From positions 186,001 through 250,000 of the forward strand of contig NZ_CP084992.1 in assembly GCF_044793635.1 (NCBI RefSeq): a stretch of 64,000 nt of DNA, in the 5' to 3' direction. Numbering within the stretch: the first letter of the stretch is position 1; each line of letters starts with the position of its first letter. Below are positions 16,110 through 24,280 of this stretch, piece after piece. Source of the stretch: Virgibacillus_F necropolis_A. Lineage in GTDB: Bacteria; Bacillota; Bacilli; Bacillales; Amphibacillaceae. The notes beneath the pieces are model-generated. The model ran no database searches, was not told the origin of the DNA, and worked only from the letters and a program-made list of their open reading frames with translations. The position numbers and the translations under genes were made by a program.

Positions 16110-17333
16110 ATGATAGAAAAATTAGCAAAAGAAGCCGAATCAGATTGTAAAGAACAACACGAAAAAGTATCTTCCATCGTAGAAAATAATCAGAAGCGTG
16201 TGCTGGATGCATTTAAAGGCAATCGTGTAAGTGATAGTCATTTTAACGCAACAACTGGTTATGGGTATGATGACTACGGGAGAGAAGTAATTGAAAAAGT
16301 TTATGCGGATATATTTGGTGGAGAGGATGCCCTGGTCCGCCCGCAGTTGGTTTCGGGGACACATGCCATTTCGACAACTTTATTTGGGATACTACGCCCA
16401 TCTGATGAACTTATGTATATTACCGGTAAACCATATGACACATTAGAAGGTGTTATAGGAAAACACGAAAATGATAATGGATCGTTAAAAAATTATAAAA
16501 TTACTTATAAACAAATTGACTTGTTAAATGGTGGTAAAATAGATTTTGACCAGGTAAAGAAGTCAATATCAAACCATACAAAAATTATTGGTATACAGCG
16601 TTCTAAGGGATATGCGGACAGGCCATCTTTTACAATTAAAGAAATTGAAGAGATGGTCCATTTCGTTAAAAACATTGATGAATCTATCATTGTATTTGTT
16701 GATAACTGTTATGGAGAATTTGTTGAAGAAATTGAGCCGCTTCACGTTGGGGCAGATATTATTGCGGGGTCTTTAATAAAAAATCCCGGGGGTGGAATTG
16801 TACGAGCAGGCGGATATATCGTTGGAAAAGAAGATCTTGTGGAAAAGTGCGCACATCGATTAACCGCTCCAGGACTTGGTAAAGAAACAGGAGCTACATT
16901 AAACATGTTACAAGAAATGTTCCAGGGATTGTTTTTAGCTCCACATGTTGTTGGCGAAGCATTGAAGGGTGCTATTTTTACAGCTAGACTACTCGAGCTT
17001 GCAGGGTTTTCATCAAATCCCCATTATCAAGCAAACCGAACTGACCTGATACAGTCCGTAACATTTCAGACCGCTGAGCAAATGATAGATTTTTGTCAAA
17101 AAATTCAACAAAACTCTCCTGTAAACTCGTTTGTTACGCCATATCCAAGTGAAATGCCTGGATATGATAGTGAGGTAATCATGGCAGCGGGGACGTTTAT
17201 TCAAGGTGCAAGTTTGGAATTAACAGCTGACGGACCAATACGTGAACCCTACACCGCATTTGTTCAAGGCGGTTTGACGTATGAACATGTAAAGATTGCA
17301 TTAAAGGAATCTATAAAAACTCTCATAAGTTAG
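16110..17333 (+). CDS. ynbB: YnbB, PLP-dependent methionine gamma-lyase-like protein
   Basis: 407 aa, family annotated as aluminium resistance protein/methionine gamma-lyase-like. It has the fold-type I PLP pattern: GTHAI near the cofactor phosphate site, FVDNCYGEF, and the Schiff-base lysine in ADIIAGSLIKNPGGGI. The substrate is not established. It starts 7 bases after hflX, so the two are co-transcribed; ynbA-ynbB-glnR-glnA is the B. subtilis order. A terminator follows at 17363. Confidence 0.9.
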   Translation: MIEKLAKEAESDCKEQHEKVSSIVENNQKRVLDAFKGNRVSDSHFNATTGYGYDDYGREVIEKVYADIFGGEDALVRPQLVSGTHAISTTLFGILRPSDELMYITGKPYDTLEGVIGKHENDNGSLKNYKITYKQIDLLNGGKIDFDQVKKSISNHTKIIGIQRSKGYADRPSFTIKEIEEMVHFVKNIDESIIVFVDNCYGEFVEEIEPLHVGADIIAGSLIKNPGGGIVRAGGYIVGKEDLVEKCAHRLTAPGLGKETGATLNMLQEMFQGLFLAPHVVGEALKGAIFTARLLELAGFSSNPHYQANRTDLIQSVTFQTAEQMIDFCQKIQQNSPVNSFVTPYPSEMPGYDSEVIMAAGTFIQGASLELTADGPIREPYTAFVQGGLTYEHVKIALKESIKTLIS

Positions 17334-17362
17334 GGTTAAAATTTGTCTAAATAGGGTAAAAG

Positions 17363-17392
17363 AAAAAGGGTTACGGTTGTGACTCTTTTTTT
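17363..17392 (+). terminator. Terminator after ynbB
   Basis: A 12-bp stem with two G-T pairs (AAAAAGGGTTAC with GTGACTCTTTTT) and a 4-base loop, running into a T-tract. Confidence 0.7.
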
Positions 17393-17416
17393 ATTGTGAG
17401 GAAAGCTTACATTGAT

Positions 17417-17445
17417 TTGACAAATAACCTTACATAGTATATAGT
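17417..17445 (+). promoter_or_regulatory. glnRA promoter with overlapping GlnR box
   Basis: TTGACA (17417-17422), 17 bases, TATAGT (17440-17445). Overlapping it, 17418-17434 reads TGACAAATAACCTTACA, one mismatch from the GlnR/TnrA consensus TGTNAN7TNACA. Position fits autorepression of glnRA by GlnR when nitrogen is plentiful. Confidence 0.8.
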
Positions 17446-17475
17446 TAGATTATTAAGAAAGAAGGAGGGTGTCCT

Positions 17476-17859
17476 ATGAATGATCAGGATCGCCGTTCGA
17501 TGCCCTTATTTGCAATAGGGATTGTTATAAAGTTAACAGAATTAACTGCCAGACAAATTAGGAATTACGAGGATAATGACTTGATTCAACCGGAAAGAAC
17601 AACTGGAAATCAACGATTATTTTCATTTAATGATGTAGACCGTCTCCTGGAAATAAAGAACCTTCTAGATAAAGGCGTAAATTTGGCAGGTGTTAAATTA
17701 ATGCTGGATCCATCTACGAATGCTGAAATTACAGAAGATAAGCCAACTGAAATAACAGATCGCGAATTAAGAAAAATGCTTAAACATGAATTGCATGAAG
17801 CAGGGCGATTTGGTAAATCAAGTTTACGACAAGGTGAGTTATCCAGATTTTTTCATTAA
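17476..17859 (+). CDS. glnR: GlnR, nitrogen repressor (MerR family)
   Basis: GlnR, 127 aa. MerR-type winged helix: LTARQIRNYEDNDLIQPERTTGNQRLFSFNDVDRLLEIKNL. The C-terminal tail ending GELSRFFH is the region through which feedback-inhibited glutamine synthetase stabilises DNA-bound GlnR. AAGGAGGGTG lies before the ATG. It is 32 bases upstream of glnA in one operon with a GlnR box over the promoter. Confidence 0.95.
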   Translation: MNDQDRRSMPLFAIGIVIKLTELTARQIRNYEDNDLIQPERTTGNQRLFSFNDVDRLLEIKNLLDKGVNLAGVKLMLDPSTNAEITEDKPTEITDRELRKMLKHELHEAGRFGKSSLRQGELSRFFH

Positions 17860-17891
17860 AATACATGCATTTAATCCAAGGAGGATGAACG

Positions 17892-19229
17892 ATGAGTTCA
17901 GAAATGACGAAGGAAAATATTTATAAGATTATTGAGGAAGAAAATGTAAGATTTATCCGTTTGCAATTTACGGATATGCTGGGAACAATTAAAAATGTCG
18001 AAATTCCATTAAGCCAACTAGAAAAAGCATTTGAAAATAAAATGATGTTTGATGGTTCTTCTATTGAAGGTTTCGTTCGAATTGAAGAATCGGATATGTA
18101 CTTATATCCTGATTTAAGTACATTTGTTGTGTACCCATGGACATCAGATAAAGGGAAAGTTGCACGTTTTATTTGTGATATTTATAATCCAGATGGCACA
18201 CCATTTGAAGGTTGTCCAAGATACAATTTAAAACGCAACCTAAAAAAGATGGAGAAGTTAGGTTTTACTGCATTTAATATCGGAACTGAACCTGAATTTT
18301 TCTTATTTAAACTAGATGAAAAAGGTGAACCTTCTTTAGAATTAAACGATAGAGGTGGTTATTTCGACCTTGCACCTACAGATTTAGGTGAAAATTGCCG
18401 ACGTGATATCGTACTTGAGCTAGAAGAAATGGGATTTGAAATTGAAGCATCTCACCATGAAGTAGCCCCAGGACAACACGAAATAGACTTTAAATATTCA
18501 GATGCGGTTAAACACGCTGACGATATTCAAACATTTAAATTAGTTGTTAAAACTATCGCTAGAAAACATAATTTACATGCTACCTTTATGCCAAAACCAT
18601 TATTTGGCGTCAATGGATCTGGAATGCATGTAAACATGTCCTTATTTAAAGGAAGCGAAAACATGTTCTATGATGAAAAGGGAGATATGGAGCTAAGTGA
18701 TTTGACGTTCCAATTTACAGCAGGAATCATCAAGCATGCAACGAATTTCACCGCTATTACAAATCCAACGGTAAATTCATATAAACGTCTAGTCCCTGGT
18801 TATGAAGCACCATGTTATGTAGCGTGGTCAGGTCAAAACCGTAGTCCATTAGTACGTATTCCATACTCAAGGGGATTAAGTACACGAATAGAAGCTCGTA
18901 GTGTGGATCCTGCCGCAAACCCTTATATGGCAATGGCAGTTCTTCTTGCAGCTGGATTAGATGGAATTGAAAATAAACTAACTCCACCTAACCCAGTTGA
19001 TCGTAATATCTATGCTATGGATAAAGCTGAGCGCATTAAAAATGGAGTGAAAGATCTTCCAGCAACGTTAATGGATGCTCTTAAAGAACTTGAAGAAGAT
19101 GAAGTTATTAAAGAAGCGCTTGGAGATCATTTATATGAGCACTTTATAGAAGCGAAGGAAATTGAATGGGATATGTTCCGCACGACTGTTCACCCTTGGG
19201 AGAGAGAACAATATTTAACTAGCTATTAA
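17892..19229 (+). CDS. glnA: Glutamine synthetase, type I alpha
   Basis: GlnA, 445 aa, makes glutamine from glutamate, ammonia and ATP as a dodecamer. Active-site blocks: FDGSSIEGF, GTEPEFF, HHEVAPGQHEID, NGSGMHVNMS, NPTVNSYKRLVPGYEAPCY (Glu flap) and RIPYSRG..TRIEARS.DPAANPY. The Arg in EGFVRIEESDM (residue 63) corresponds to the feedback-sensing Arg62 of the Bacillus enzyme. There is no adenylylation-type insertion, consistent with GSI-alpha. AAGGAGGATG precedes the start. Confidence 0.98.
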   Translation: MSSEMTKENIYKIIEEENVRFIRLQFTDMLGTIKNVEIPLSQLEKAFENKMMFDGSSIEGFVRIEESDMYLYPDLSTFVVYPWTSDKGKVARFICDIYNPDGTPFEGCPRYNLKRNLKKMEKLGFTAFNIGTEPEFFLFKLDEKGEPSLELNDRGGYFDLAPTDLGENCRRDIVLELEEMGFEIEASHHEVAPGQHEIDFKYSDAVKHADDIQTFKLVVKTIARKHNLHATFMPKPLFGVNGSGMHVNMSLFKGSENMFYDEKGDMELSDLTFQFTAGIIKHATNFTAITNPTVNSYKRLVPGYEAPCYVAWSGQNRSPLVRIPYSRGLSTRIEARSVDPAANPYMAMAVLLAAGLDGIENKLTPPNPVDRNIYAMDKAERIKNGVKDLPATLMDALKELEEDEVIKEALGDHLYEHFIEAKEIEWDMFRTTVHPWEREQYLTSY

Positions 19230-19337
19230 CGTTGATTTAAAAGGTTAATATCGTGGGTGAGATATAAAATGAGTATCGAAAAGTAATGTTCATCCACGAA
19301 ATACCTACAGAAAATATATAAAATTAATTTACTTTAA

Positions 19338-19373
19338 AATATCGTCCATGTAAGATTTTGGGCGGTATTTTTT
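19338..19373 (+). terminator. Terminator after glnA
   Basis: A 10-bp stem with G-T pairs (AATATCGTCC with GGGCGGTATT) followed by seven T, 110 bases after the glnA stop. Confidence 0.75.
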
Positions 19374-19429
19374 TGTTCCATTTTCTTTGATCGTGAGAGT
19401 ATATACATCGGCAATATCGTATGCTGTAA

Positions 19430-19537
19430 CGTAGAATACTGGGAAACTGTGTCAATTTAAATAAAGATGATTTTGCCCATCATATTAACCAGCTAATTGC
19501 AACAGATCCAAATGCTTCTTTTGTCTTCGTAATGTGA
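19430..19537 (+). pseudogene. Possible protein-coding remnant
   Basis: A 35-codon open stretch without a start reads like protein (GNCVNLNKDDFAHHINQLIA...). It lies in a 650-base gap before the rRNA methyltransferase patch. Family not recognised; may be chance. Confidence 0.2.
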
Positions 19538-19583
19538 TAGGTTATAGAAAGTTTGTCAGCCTGAAGGAAGAAGGTATGATGTA

Positions 19584-19748
19584 ATGGATAGACATGTTGC
19601 ACATAAAAGCAAGAAGCAAGGTCGCGAAGGTTGTCAGATAAATTCGGTAAAGATTTATATTGATGAATACAATTATTTTCAAACCATTTATGTTTATCTT
19701 CGTCAAAATAGAAATAAAAAAAATGATTCCGCCCAGGACATACGGTGA
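19584..19748 (+). CDS. Doubtful small ORF, 54 aa
   Basis: The ORF starts at ATG 19584 after GAAGGAAGAAGG and encodes 54 mostly charged residues (basic N-terminus, then INSVKIYIDEYNYFQTIYVYL). No family, no signal peptide, no clear promoter. It may be real, or decayed sequence in this accessory patch. Confidence 0.25.
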   Translation: MDRHVAHKSKKQGREGCQINSVKIYIDEYNYFQTIYVYLRQNRNKKNDSAQDIR

Positions 19749-19798
19749 TAAGCAGGGCCTTGCGTTTTGTTCCGGGAAAGGAAAGTATAAATGAAACT

Positions 19799-19946
19799 CT
19801 GTCCAGCTCCAGTGCCCAGCGCCTATTGGGCTTCCTTCACCTCCGTACGATAAGTCAACATCGGTTCGCTTTAGCTCACCGTGCTTCCTTTATCTCCTTC
19901 GGTTCAGTCCAGTCCATACGCCGCTTAACGGGCGCTTGCGCTTTTC
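19799..19946 (+). repeat. Intergenic hairpin repeat, copy left of the rRNA methyltransferase gene
   Basis: It begins GTCCAGCTCCAGTGCCCAGC and ends CGCTTAACGGGCGCTTGCGC plus TTTT. Internal landmarks TACGATAAGTCAACATCGG and TTCAGTCCAGTCCATACG recur in the inverted copy at 21652-21893. Left and right ends are complementary (GCGCCCAGCG-type against CGCT..GGGCGC), giving a long potential hairpin. Confidence 0.85.
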
Positions 19947-19960
19947 GTACGATAGTTCGT

Positions 19961-19989
19961 TTTACTGCCGGCTTTAGGTAGTATATAAT
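19961..19989 (+). promoter_or_regulatory. Candidate promoter of the rRNA methyltransferase gene
   Basis: TTTACT (19961-19966), 17 bases, TATAAT (19984-19989). Transcription would start near 19996, which rules out the in-frame TTG at 19993 and supports ATG 20026 as the start. The promoter sits just outside the hairpin repeat. Confidence 0.55.
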
Positions 19990-20025
19990 GGGTTGTCAAA
20001 GAAGAAGAAAAGATGTGAAGTGACT

Positions 20026-21519
20026 ATGAATAAAAAAAAGAACAGCGTATATAAAGAATCGGGAAAAAAGCAACGCTATCGATCTGAAAAACAGTACGGG
20101 AAACAGCACTCAGCGAAGGGGAGTCGAACGGACGGCAAATCCAAAGGCAAGCATACGGCAAACGATGTGCGACAGCGTAGCCGGAAAACCATAACCGCAA
20201 AGGTGACCTGTTCAGGCCTGACCAATGACGGTAAGGGCATTGCCCAGTGGGAAGGGAAGCAGCTGGAAGTAGCGCATCTGATGCCTGGTGAAACGGCTGA
20301 GGTGAACGTATCAACAAGGGGACGATATGTTAACACGGAGCTGAAGCGGGTGATCAACCCGTCTAAAGACCGGGTCAAGCCATCATGCCCGTATTTCTAC
20401 GAGTGCGGAGGATGTCAGCTGCAACATATGAACGAGCAGGCGCAAATGCGTTTCAAGCAGGAAACCATAGATACACTCATGAAGCCGTTCGGAAATCCGG
20501 AAGCCATTTTGATCATGGACCATCCGTATGATTACAGGAACAAGAGCCATACGACATTCGGTCTGAATAAGCAGCGGCAGGTCATTGGTGGGCTGTACGC
20601 CCAGAACACCCATCGGATCATACCGATGGAGCGGTGTCAAATTCATGATCCGAACGCGGACGAGATTGGGCAGACCATCAAGGGCATGATGAAGTCCTTT
20701 AAAATGCAGCCGTACAACGAAGACACCGGACGGGGCTTCCTGCGGCACGTGCTGATAAAGGTCGGCAAGGTCAGCGGTGAAATCATGGTGGTGCTGGTAG
20801 TAGCATCACCTGTGTTCAAGGGCAGTAATAATTTTGTGAAAGCACTAAGAAAGGCACACCCAGAAATTTCGACCATCCTGCTGAACGTGAATAACCGGGA
20901 CACCAGCATGGTTCTGGGCAATCAGGAAAAAGTGCTGTTTGGTAAGGGGACTATAACAGATACCCTCTGCGGACTGAAGTTCGATATCTCTGCTAAATCC
21001 TTCTATCAGATTAATCCGGTCCAGACGGAAAAGTTGTATGCAAAGGCTATTGAAATGGCAGAGCTGACTGGAAATGAAACCGTGGTGGATGCGTACTGCG
21101 GGATTGGTACGATCGGTCTGATTGCCAGCCAGAAAGCCGGAAAGGTCATTGGTGTGGAGCTGAATAAAGATGCAGTTCGCGACGCTATCCACAATTCAAA
21201 GCGCAACGGCGTGAAAAATGCCCGATTCTATCAGGGGGACGCCGGGGAGTTCATGGTGAAGATGGCAGCACGTGGAGAGAAAGCCGATGTGGTGATTATG
21301 GATCCACCACGGAGCGGGAGTGACGAAGCTTTCTTGTCCAGTGTGGTAAAGCTGCAGCCGAAGCGGGTAGTGTATGTGTCCTGTAATCCGGTGACGCAGG
21401 CACGGGATTTGAAGTACTTGGTGAAGAATGGCTATGCGGTTGAAGGTATTCAGCCGGTGGATATGTTTCCGCAGACGGTTCATGTAGAAGCAGTCACAAA
21501 ATTAGTGCTAAAAGTGTAG
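20026..21519 (+). CDS. 23S rRNA (uracil-C5)-methyltransferase, RlmD/RlmCD (RumA) family
   Basis: 497 aa. A Lys/Arg-rich N-terminal tail of about 55 residues comes first, then a TRAM domain (KVTCSGLTNDGKGIAQWEGK), the [4Fe-4S] Cys cluster (CPYFYECGGCQ plus MERCQIHDP), the SAM motif DAYCGIGTIGL, DPPRSG, and the catalytic Cys in VYVSCNP. The family makes 5-methyluridine in 23S rRNA (U1939 and/or U747). The sequence looks more like clostridial RlmD than B. subtilis RlmCD (my impression). The gene is clearly GC-richer than its neighbours and uses many CGG/GGC/CTG codons, and lies between inverted hairpin repeats, all of which suggest acquisition from outside. Confidence 0.88.
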   Translation: MNKKKNSVYKESGKKQRYRSEKQYGKQHSAKGSRTDGKSKGKHTANDVRQRSRKTITAKVTCSGLTNDGKGIAQWEGKQLEVAHLMPGETAEVNVSTRGRYVNTELKRVINPSKDRVKPSCPYFYECGGCQLQHMNEQAQMRFKQETIDTLMKPFGNPEAILIMDHPYDYRNKSHTTFGLNKQRQVIGGLYAQNTHRIIPMERCQIHDPNADEIGQTIKGMMKSFKMQPYNEDTGRGFLRHVLIKVGKVSGEIMVVLVVASPVFKGSNNFVKALRKAHPEISTILLNVNNRDTSMVLGNQEKVLFGKGTITDTLCGLKFDISAKSFYQINPVQTEKLYAKAIEMAELTGNETVVDAYCGIGTIGLIASQKAGKVIGVELNKDAVRDAIHNSKRNGVKNARFYQGDAGEFMVKMAARGEKADVVIMDPPRSGSDEAFLSSVVKLQPKRVVYVSCNPVTQARDLKYLVKNGYAVEGIQPVDMFPQTVHVEAVTKLVLKV

Positions 21520-21651
21520 CCCAACATTAGAAACGTGCTATTAACAACATTAACTTGTGAAATCTCCCTTTTTTGATAATAAAAACGTGTGAAAAGGCGT
21601 GAGAAAAGGTGAGTCGTAAGTTATTAATTTTACTGAACAAAAAGTGTCTAA

Positions 21652-21893
21652 CGAACAAAAGCGCAAGCGCCCGTTTAGCGACGTATGGATTGGACTGAAC
21701 CGTATGAGATTAGATGAACTTGACTTATCGCCAGTAATGGCGAAAGTCAAAGTGAATCTTATGCTGTGATGAAGTGAAAAGGAAACACGGTAAGCGTAAG
21801 CGAACCGATGTTGACTTATCGTAAGGAGGTAAAGGTAATCCACTAGTCGCTGGGCGCTGGAGCTGGACGTGGCCCTACATGGTGACCAAAATA
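21652..21893 (-). repeat. Intergenic hairpin repeat, inverted copy right of the rRNA methyltransferase gene
   Basis: Read on the minus strand it starts ATTTTGGTCACCATGTAGGG, continues CCACGTCCAGCTCCAGCGCC, and ends CGTCGCTAAACGGGCGCTTG plus CGCTTTT. It shares ends and internal blocks with 19799-19946 (opposite orientation) and 61463-61665 (which also has the GGTCAC.ATGTAGGG leader). It is longer in the middle than the left copy, with an extra stem-like GACTTTCGCCATTACTGGCG stretch. It fills most of the 500-base gap to the next gene. Confidence 0.85.
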
Positions 21894-22024
21894 ATCAATG
21901 TTAATATTTTATACATTCTTTACGTGTAAAAAATACCCTTGGTACTTAAAAGCAACTATGATCCACTTTTAGAGAAAAAGTGTAAGGGGTTCCGATTCAG
22001 GTTATGTTTGGAGGGGAATTTAAA

Positions 22025-22420
22025 ATGAAAAAGTTTGGACTTTATATTTTCACTCCTATTATTTCTTTTTTTTCAGGCTATTACTTTTATGCTTTATCAA
22101 TAAACTTTCTTTTAGGTGGGTCAATAGATGGCGATGTTGACGCTGTTCTGTTTTGGGGAGGCCAAGCCTACTTTTTGTGTGGGGTTCCTTTTTATTTTTT
22201 AATCATTTACTATATTGATAAGACATTCTCTCGTTATAAGATTCTTCTTTACCCACTCGGATGTGTGATAGGATTTTTAATCCCTGTATTGGCTATAATG
22301 ATGACTTGGGGATACGAGGGATTATTTTCGCCAGATATAGTGTCTTTTTATTATTTTTTCATAGGAGCAGGATTGATTTTTGGATTATTTAACTGGGGGT
22401 TTAAAAGGGTACTCGACTAA
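22025..22420 (+). CDS. Small integral membrane protein, unknown
   Basis: 131 aa with four predicted membrane helices (about residues 4-26, 43-66, 75-98 and 105-126) and short loops. No family recognised. GGAGGGG lies 9 bases before ATG 22025, which is preferred to the in-frame ATG at 22004. It stands alone, directly after the methyltransferase/hairpin-repeat patch, so it may be part of the accessory segment. Confidence 0.65.
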   Translation: MKKFGLYIFTPIISFFSGYYFYALSINFLLGGSIDGDVDAVLFWGGQAYFLCGVPFYFLIIYYIDKTFSRYKILLYPLGCVIGFLIPVLAIMMTWGYEGLFSPDIVSFYYFFIGAGLIFGLFNWGFKRVLD

Positions 22421-22690
22421 GTAAGTTAACCTTAAGGTTCCAACACCACTTTTTTAGGGTCAAATAATCCCTCTAGAGATTGGGGAATCATAAACAGACA
22501 TGAAAATACTTACTAAATTGTTGTGTAAGGGTTACTCCCAAATGTCGGCCATGTACTTTTTGTACTGGTCGATTTTTTTGCACACATTGAACAAATAAAA
22601 AACTAGAGTTATACAATTTAACCCTAGATAAAGAAGATAGTTGAAATTTAATTTAGCAGGTTAATCACAGATATTCCTAAAGGTGTCCTT
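22421..22690. other. Gap with no recognised gene
   Basis: It holds only a weak hairpin with a T-run (TCGGCC..GTAC with GTAC.GGTCGA, 22544-22579) that could be a terminator for the membrane protein gene. No coding signal was found. Confidence 0.4.
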
Positions 22691-22801
22691 TTATTTTTGT
22701 TTCTTCTTAATTAATGAAGCCAGCCAAATTGTTTGCAATAAAGAAGTAGTCATACCTACAGTCATCATAATCGTGTCAATTTGTTTCTTCTTCTTAAACA
22801 T
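22691..22801 (-). CDS. Possible 36-aa membrane microprotein
   Basis: The ORF starts at ATG 22801 with AAAGGA 8 bases before it. The product has a basic N-terminus (MFKKKKQ), one hydrophobic helix (IMMTVGMTTSLLQTIWLASLI) and a basic C-terminus (KKKQK). This is a typical layout of small bacterial membrane peptides, but no homologue is recalled. Confidence 0.4.
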   Translation of the reverse strand: MFKKKKQIDTIMMTVGMTTSLLQTIWLASLIKKKQK

Positions 22802-22895
22802 TATAATCATTCCTTTATTAGTTTATAGATAGTATTCCGACTTATTTCGTTACTATTCATAATGTCTGGGAATTAAAGGAACCTGCTAATATAAG

Positions 22896-22943
22896 AAAAA
22901 CACCGTAATTCGCTCCGTTTTAATAGCGAATTACGGTGTTTTT
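22896..22943. terminator. Strong bidirectional terminator
   Basis: A perfect 19-bp stem (22896-22914 with 22925-22943) starts with five A and ends with five T, with a 10-base loop. It can end the minus-strand gene at 22986 and anything coming from the left. Confidence 0.9.
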
Positions 22944-22985
22944 CCAAACATCTTATTTAGTTGGGAGGAATGATTGTTCGCACGG

Positions 22986-23348
22986 TTAATTCGCAGTTAG
23001 TTCGTCAACCTTTCTTTTTAGCTCTTCTAGGATTCTATCTGCTTCAGCTTGGATTGCGTCAGCGTGCGCATTCATTCTATCTGTTTGCACCTGATCAAGC
23101 TTCTGTTTCATATATGCCTGAGCCTCATCTAGCACTCTTAGGCGTTCAGTTTCTACAAACATCACCATGTCGTGGTGTACCTGCGTTCCTATTTCTTCAA
23201 TCCGTTCCTGGTACTCCTTTTCAATTTGAGCCTCCATCTGTCCTTGCTGGTTTTCAAGCATTTTTGCATAATAGTTCGTTGCTGCAAAAGTCATGCTACC
23301 CCCGATAAGAAATGCAATTACTGTTAACGCAATAACCTTTTTTTTCAT
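22986..23348 (-). CDS. Membrane-anchored or secreted coiled-coil protein, unknown
   Basis: 120 aa. N-terminal KKK and a hydrophobic helix (residues 4-22) with a possible cleavage site at TFAATN; the rest is a continuous charged coiled coil (about 30-118). No Cys, no catalytic motif, no family recognised. It lies downstream of lexA on the same strand but behind a lexA terminator, so it is probably separately transcribed. It could be a surface-exposed spacer or scaffold protein. Confidence 0.7.
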   Translation of the reverse strand: MKKKVIALTVIAFLIGGSMTFAATNYYAKMLENQQGQMEAQIEKEYQERIEEIGTQVHHDMVMFVETERLRVLDEAQAYMKQKLDQVQTDRMNAHADAIQAEADRILEELKRKVDELTAN

Positions 23349-23448
23349 TAGTTGTTAACCTCCTTCTATCGGTCTTCACTAATATATTTAGGGCAAATTT
23401 TTGGTATTAATATAATTTATTATATTAACTTTCCTATAATTTAGTACC

Positions 23449-23488
23449 AAAAAAACCTTGAGCAGTTAATTCTGCACCAAGGTTTTTT
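23449..23488 (-). terminator. Terminator of lexA
   Basis: AAAAAACCTTG arms with an inner GCAG/CTGC stem, ending in a T-run on the minus strand, 7 bases after the lexA stop. Confidence 0.8.
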
Positions 23489-23494
23489 AAGTGA

Positions 23495-24118
23495 TTAATG
23501 AATATTTCGATATAAACCTACTACTTTACCTAAAATGGTTACATTTTGATAGATTAAGGCTTCCATTGTTGCATTTTCGGGTTGTAAACGAATGTGATCT
23601 TTTTCTTTAAAGAATCGTTTCACAGTGGCTTCATTTTCATCCGTCATAGCAACGACTATTTCTCCATTTTGAGCGACATTTTGTTGTTTTACGATTACCA
23701 TGTCTCCATCCAGTATGCCAGCCTCTATCATGCTTTCCCCCTGTATAATTAGTACAAAAATATTATCGTCAGGTGATGATGAAGAGCTAGGTAATGGAAT
23801 AAATTCCTCGATATTTTCAACTGCGGTTATTGGTATACCAGCGGTTACTTTACCTATAACAGGTGCATATCGAACTGCCTCTCTTGGAACATTGCTTTCT
23901 AATGATAGATCCATTACTTCAATTGCCCTTGGTTTTGTTGGGTCTCTTCTAATATACCCTTTACTTTCTAATCTTGATAAGTGCCCGTGAACGGTTGAAC
24001 TAGATGCAAGACCTACTGCTTCTGCTATTTCTCTTACGGATGGCGGATAACCTTTTTTGTTTACTTCATCTTTAATATATTCAAGAATTGTTTCTTGTCT
24101 TTTGGATAGTTTTGTCAT
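23495..24118 (-). CDS. lexA: LexA, SOS repressor
   Basis: LexA, 207 aa. The winged-helix DNA-binding part is GYPPSVREIAEAVGLASSSTVHGHLSRLESKGYIRR. The Ala93-Gly94 autocleavage site lies in VTAGIP, the catalytic Ser129 in QGESM, and Lys167 in ATVKRF. It is divergent from the yneA-position gene and yneB with three LexA-box-like sites in the shared gap, so it should repress itself and the SOS genes until RecA-stimulated cleavage. Confidence 0.97.
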   Translation of the reverse strand: MTKLSKRQETILEYIKDEVNKKGYPPSVREIAEAVGLASSSTVHGHLSRLESKGYIRRDPTKPRAIEVMDLSLESNVPREAVRYAPVIGKVTAGIPITAVENIEEFIPLPSSSSSPDDNIFVLIIQGESMIEAGILDGDMVIVKQQNVAQNGEIVVAMTDENEATVKRFFKEKDHIRLQPENATMEALIYQNVTILGKVVGLYRNIH

Positions 24119-24180
24119 CTATCTAACACCTCACGCATAGGATTTATTATTGATAGTTTACCACTATTATCTTAAAAAAG

Positions 24181-24257
24181 CAAACATCCGTTCGAAAAAT
24201 AGTTGACAAGACCATATGTTCGATGTATGATTCTAATCAAAGGCGAACAAAGGTTCT
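24181..24257. promoter_or_regulatory. Three LexA-box-like sites in the lexA/yneA gap
   Basis: Compared with the Bacillus LexA consensus CGAACRNRYGTTYG: 24181-24194 CAAACATCCGTTCG, 24209-24222 AGACCATATGTTCG, and 24244-24257 CGAACAAAGGTTCT each match at 12 of 14 positions. The middle box fills the spacer of the promoter at 24203-24231. Confidence 0.85.
24203..24231 (+). promoter_or_regulatory. SOS promoter of the yneA-position/yneB unit
   Basis: TTGACA (24203-24208), 17 bases, TATGAT (24226-24231). A LexA box lies in the spacer and another just downstream, so LexA should block it tightly. Confidence 0.85.
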
Positions 24258-24280
24258 TAAAATAGAAAGGGTTGATTTTC

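Noticed and set aside
19993..20025. TTG 19993 as start of the rRNA methyltransferase
   Set aside because: It is only four bases after the likely -10 (19984-19989), so it would not be on the transcript. ATG 20026 is used instead.
20076..21483. Several long antisense reading frames inside the rRNA methyltransferase gene
   Set aside because: They are shadows of a GC-richer coding frame; none has a ribosome binding site or protein-family motif.
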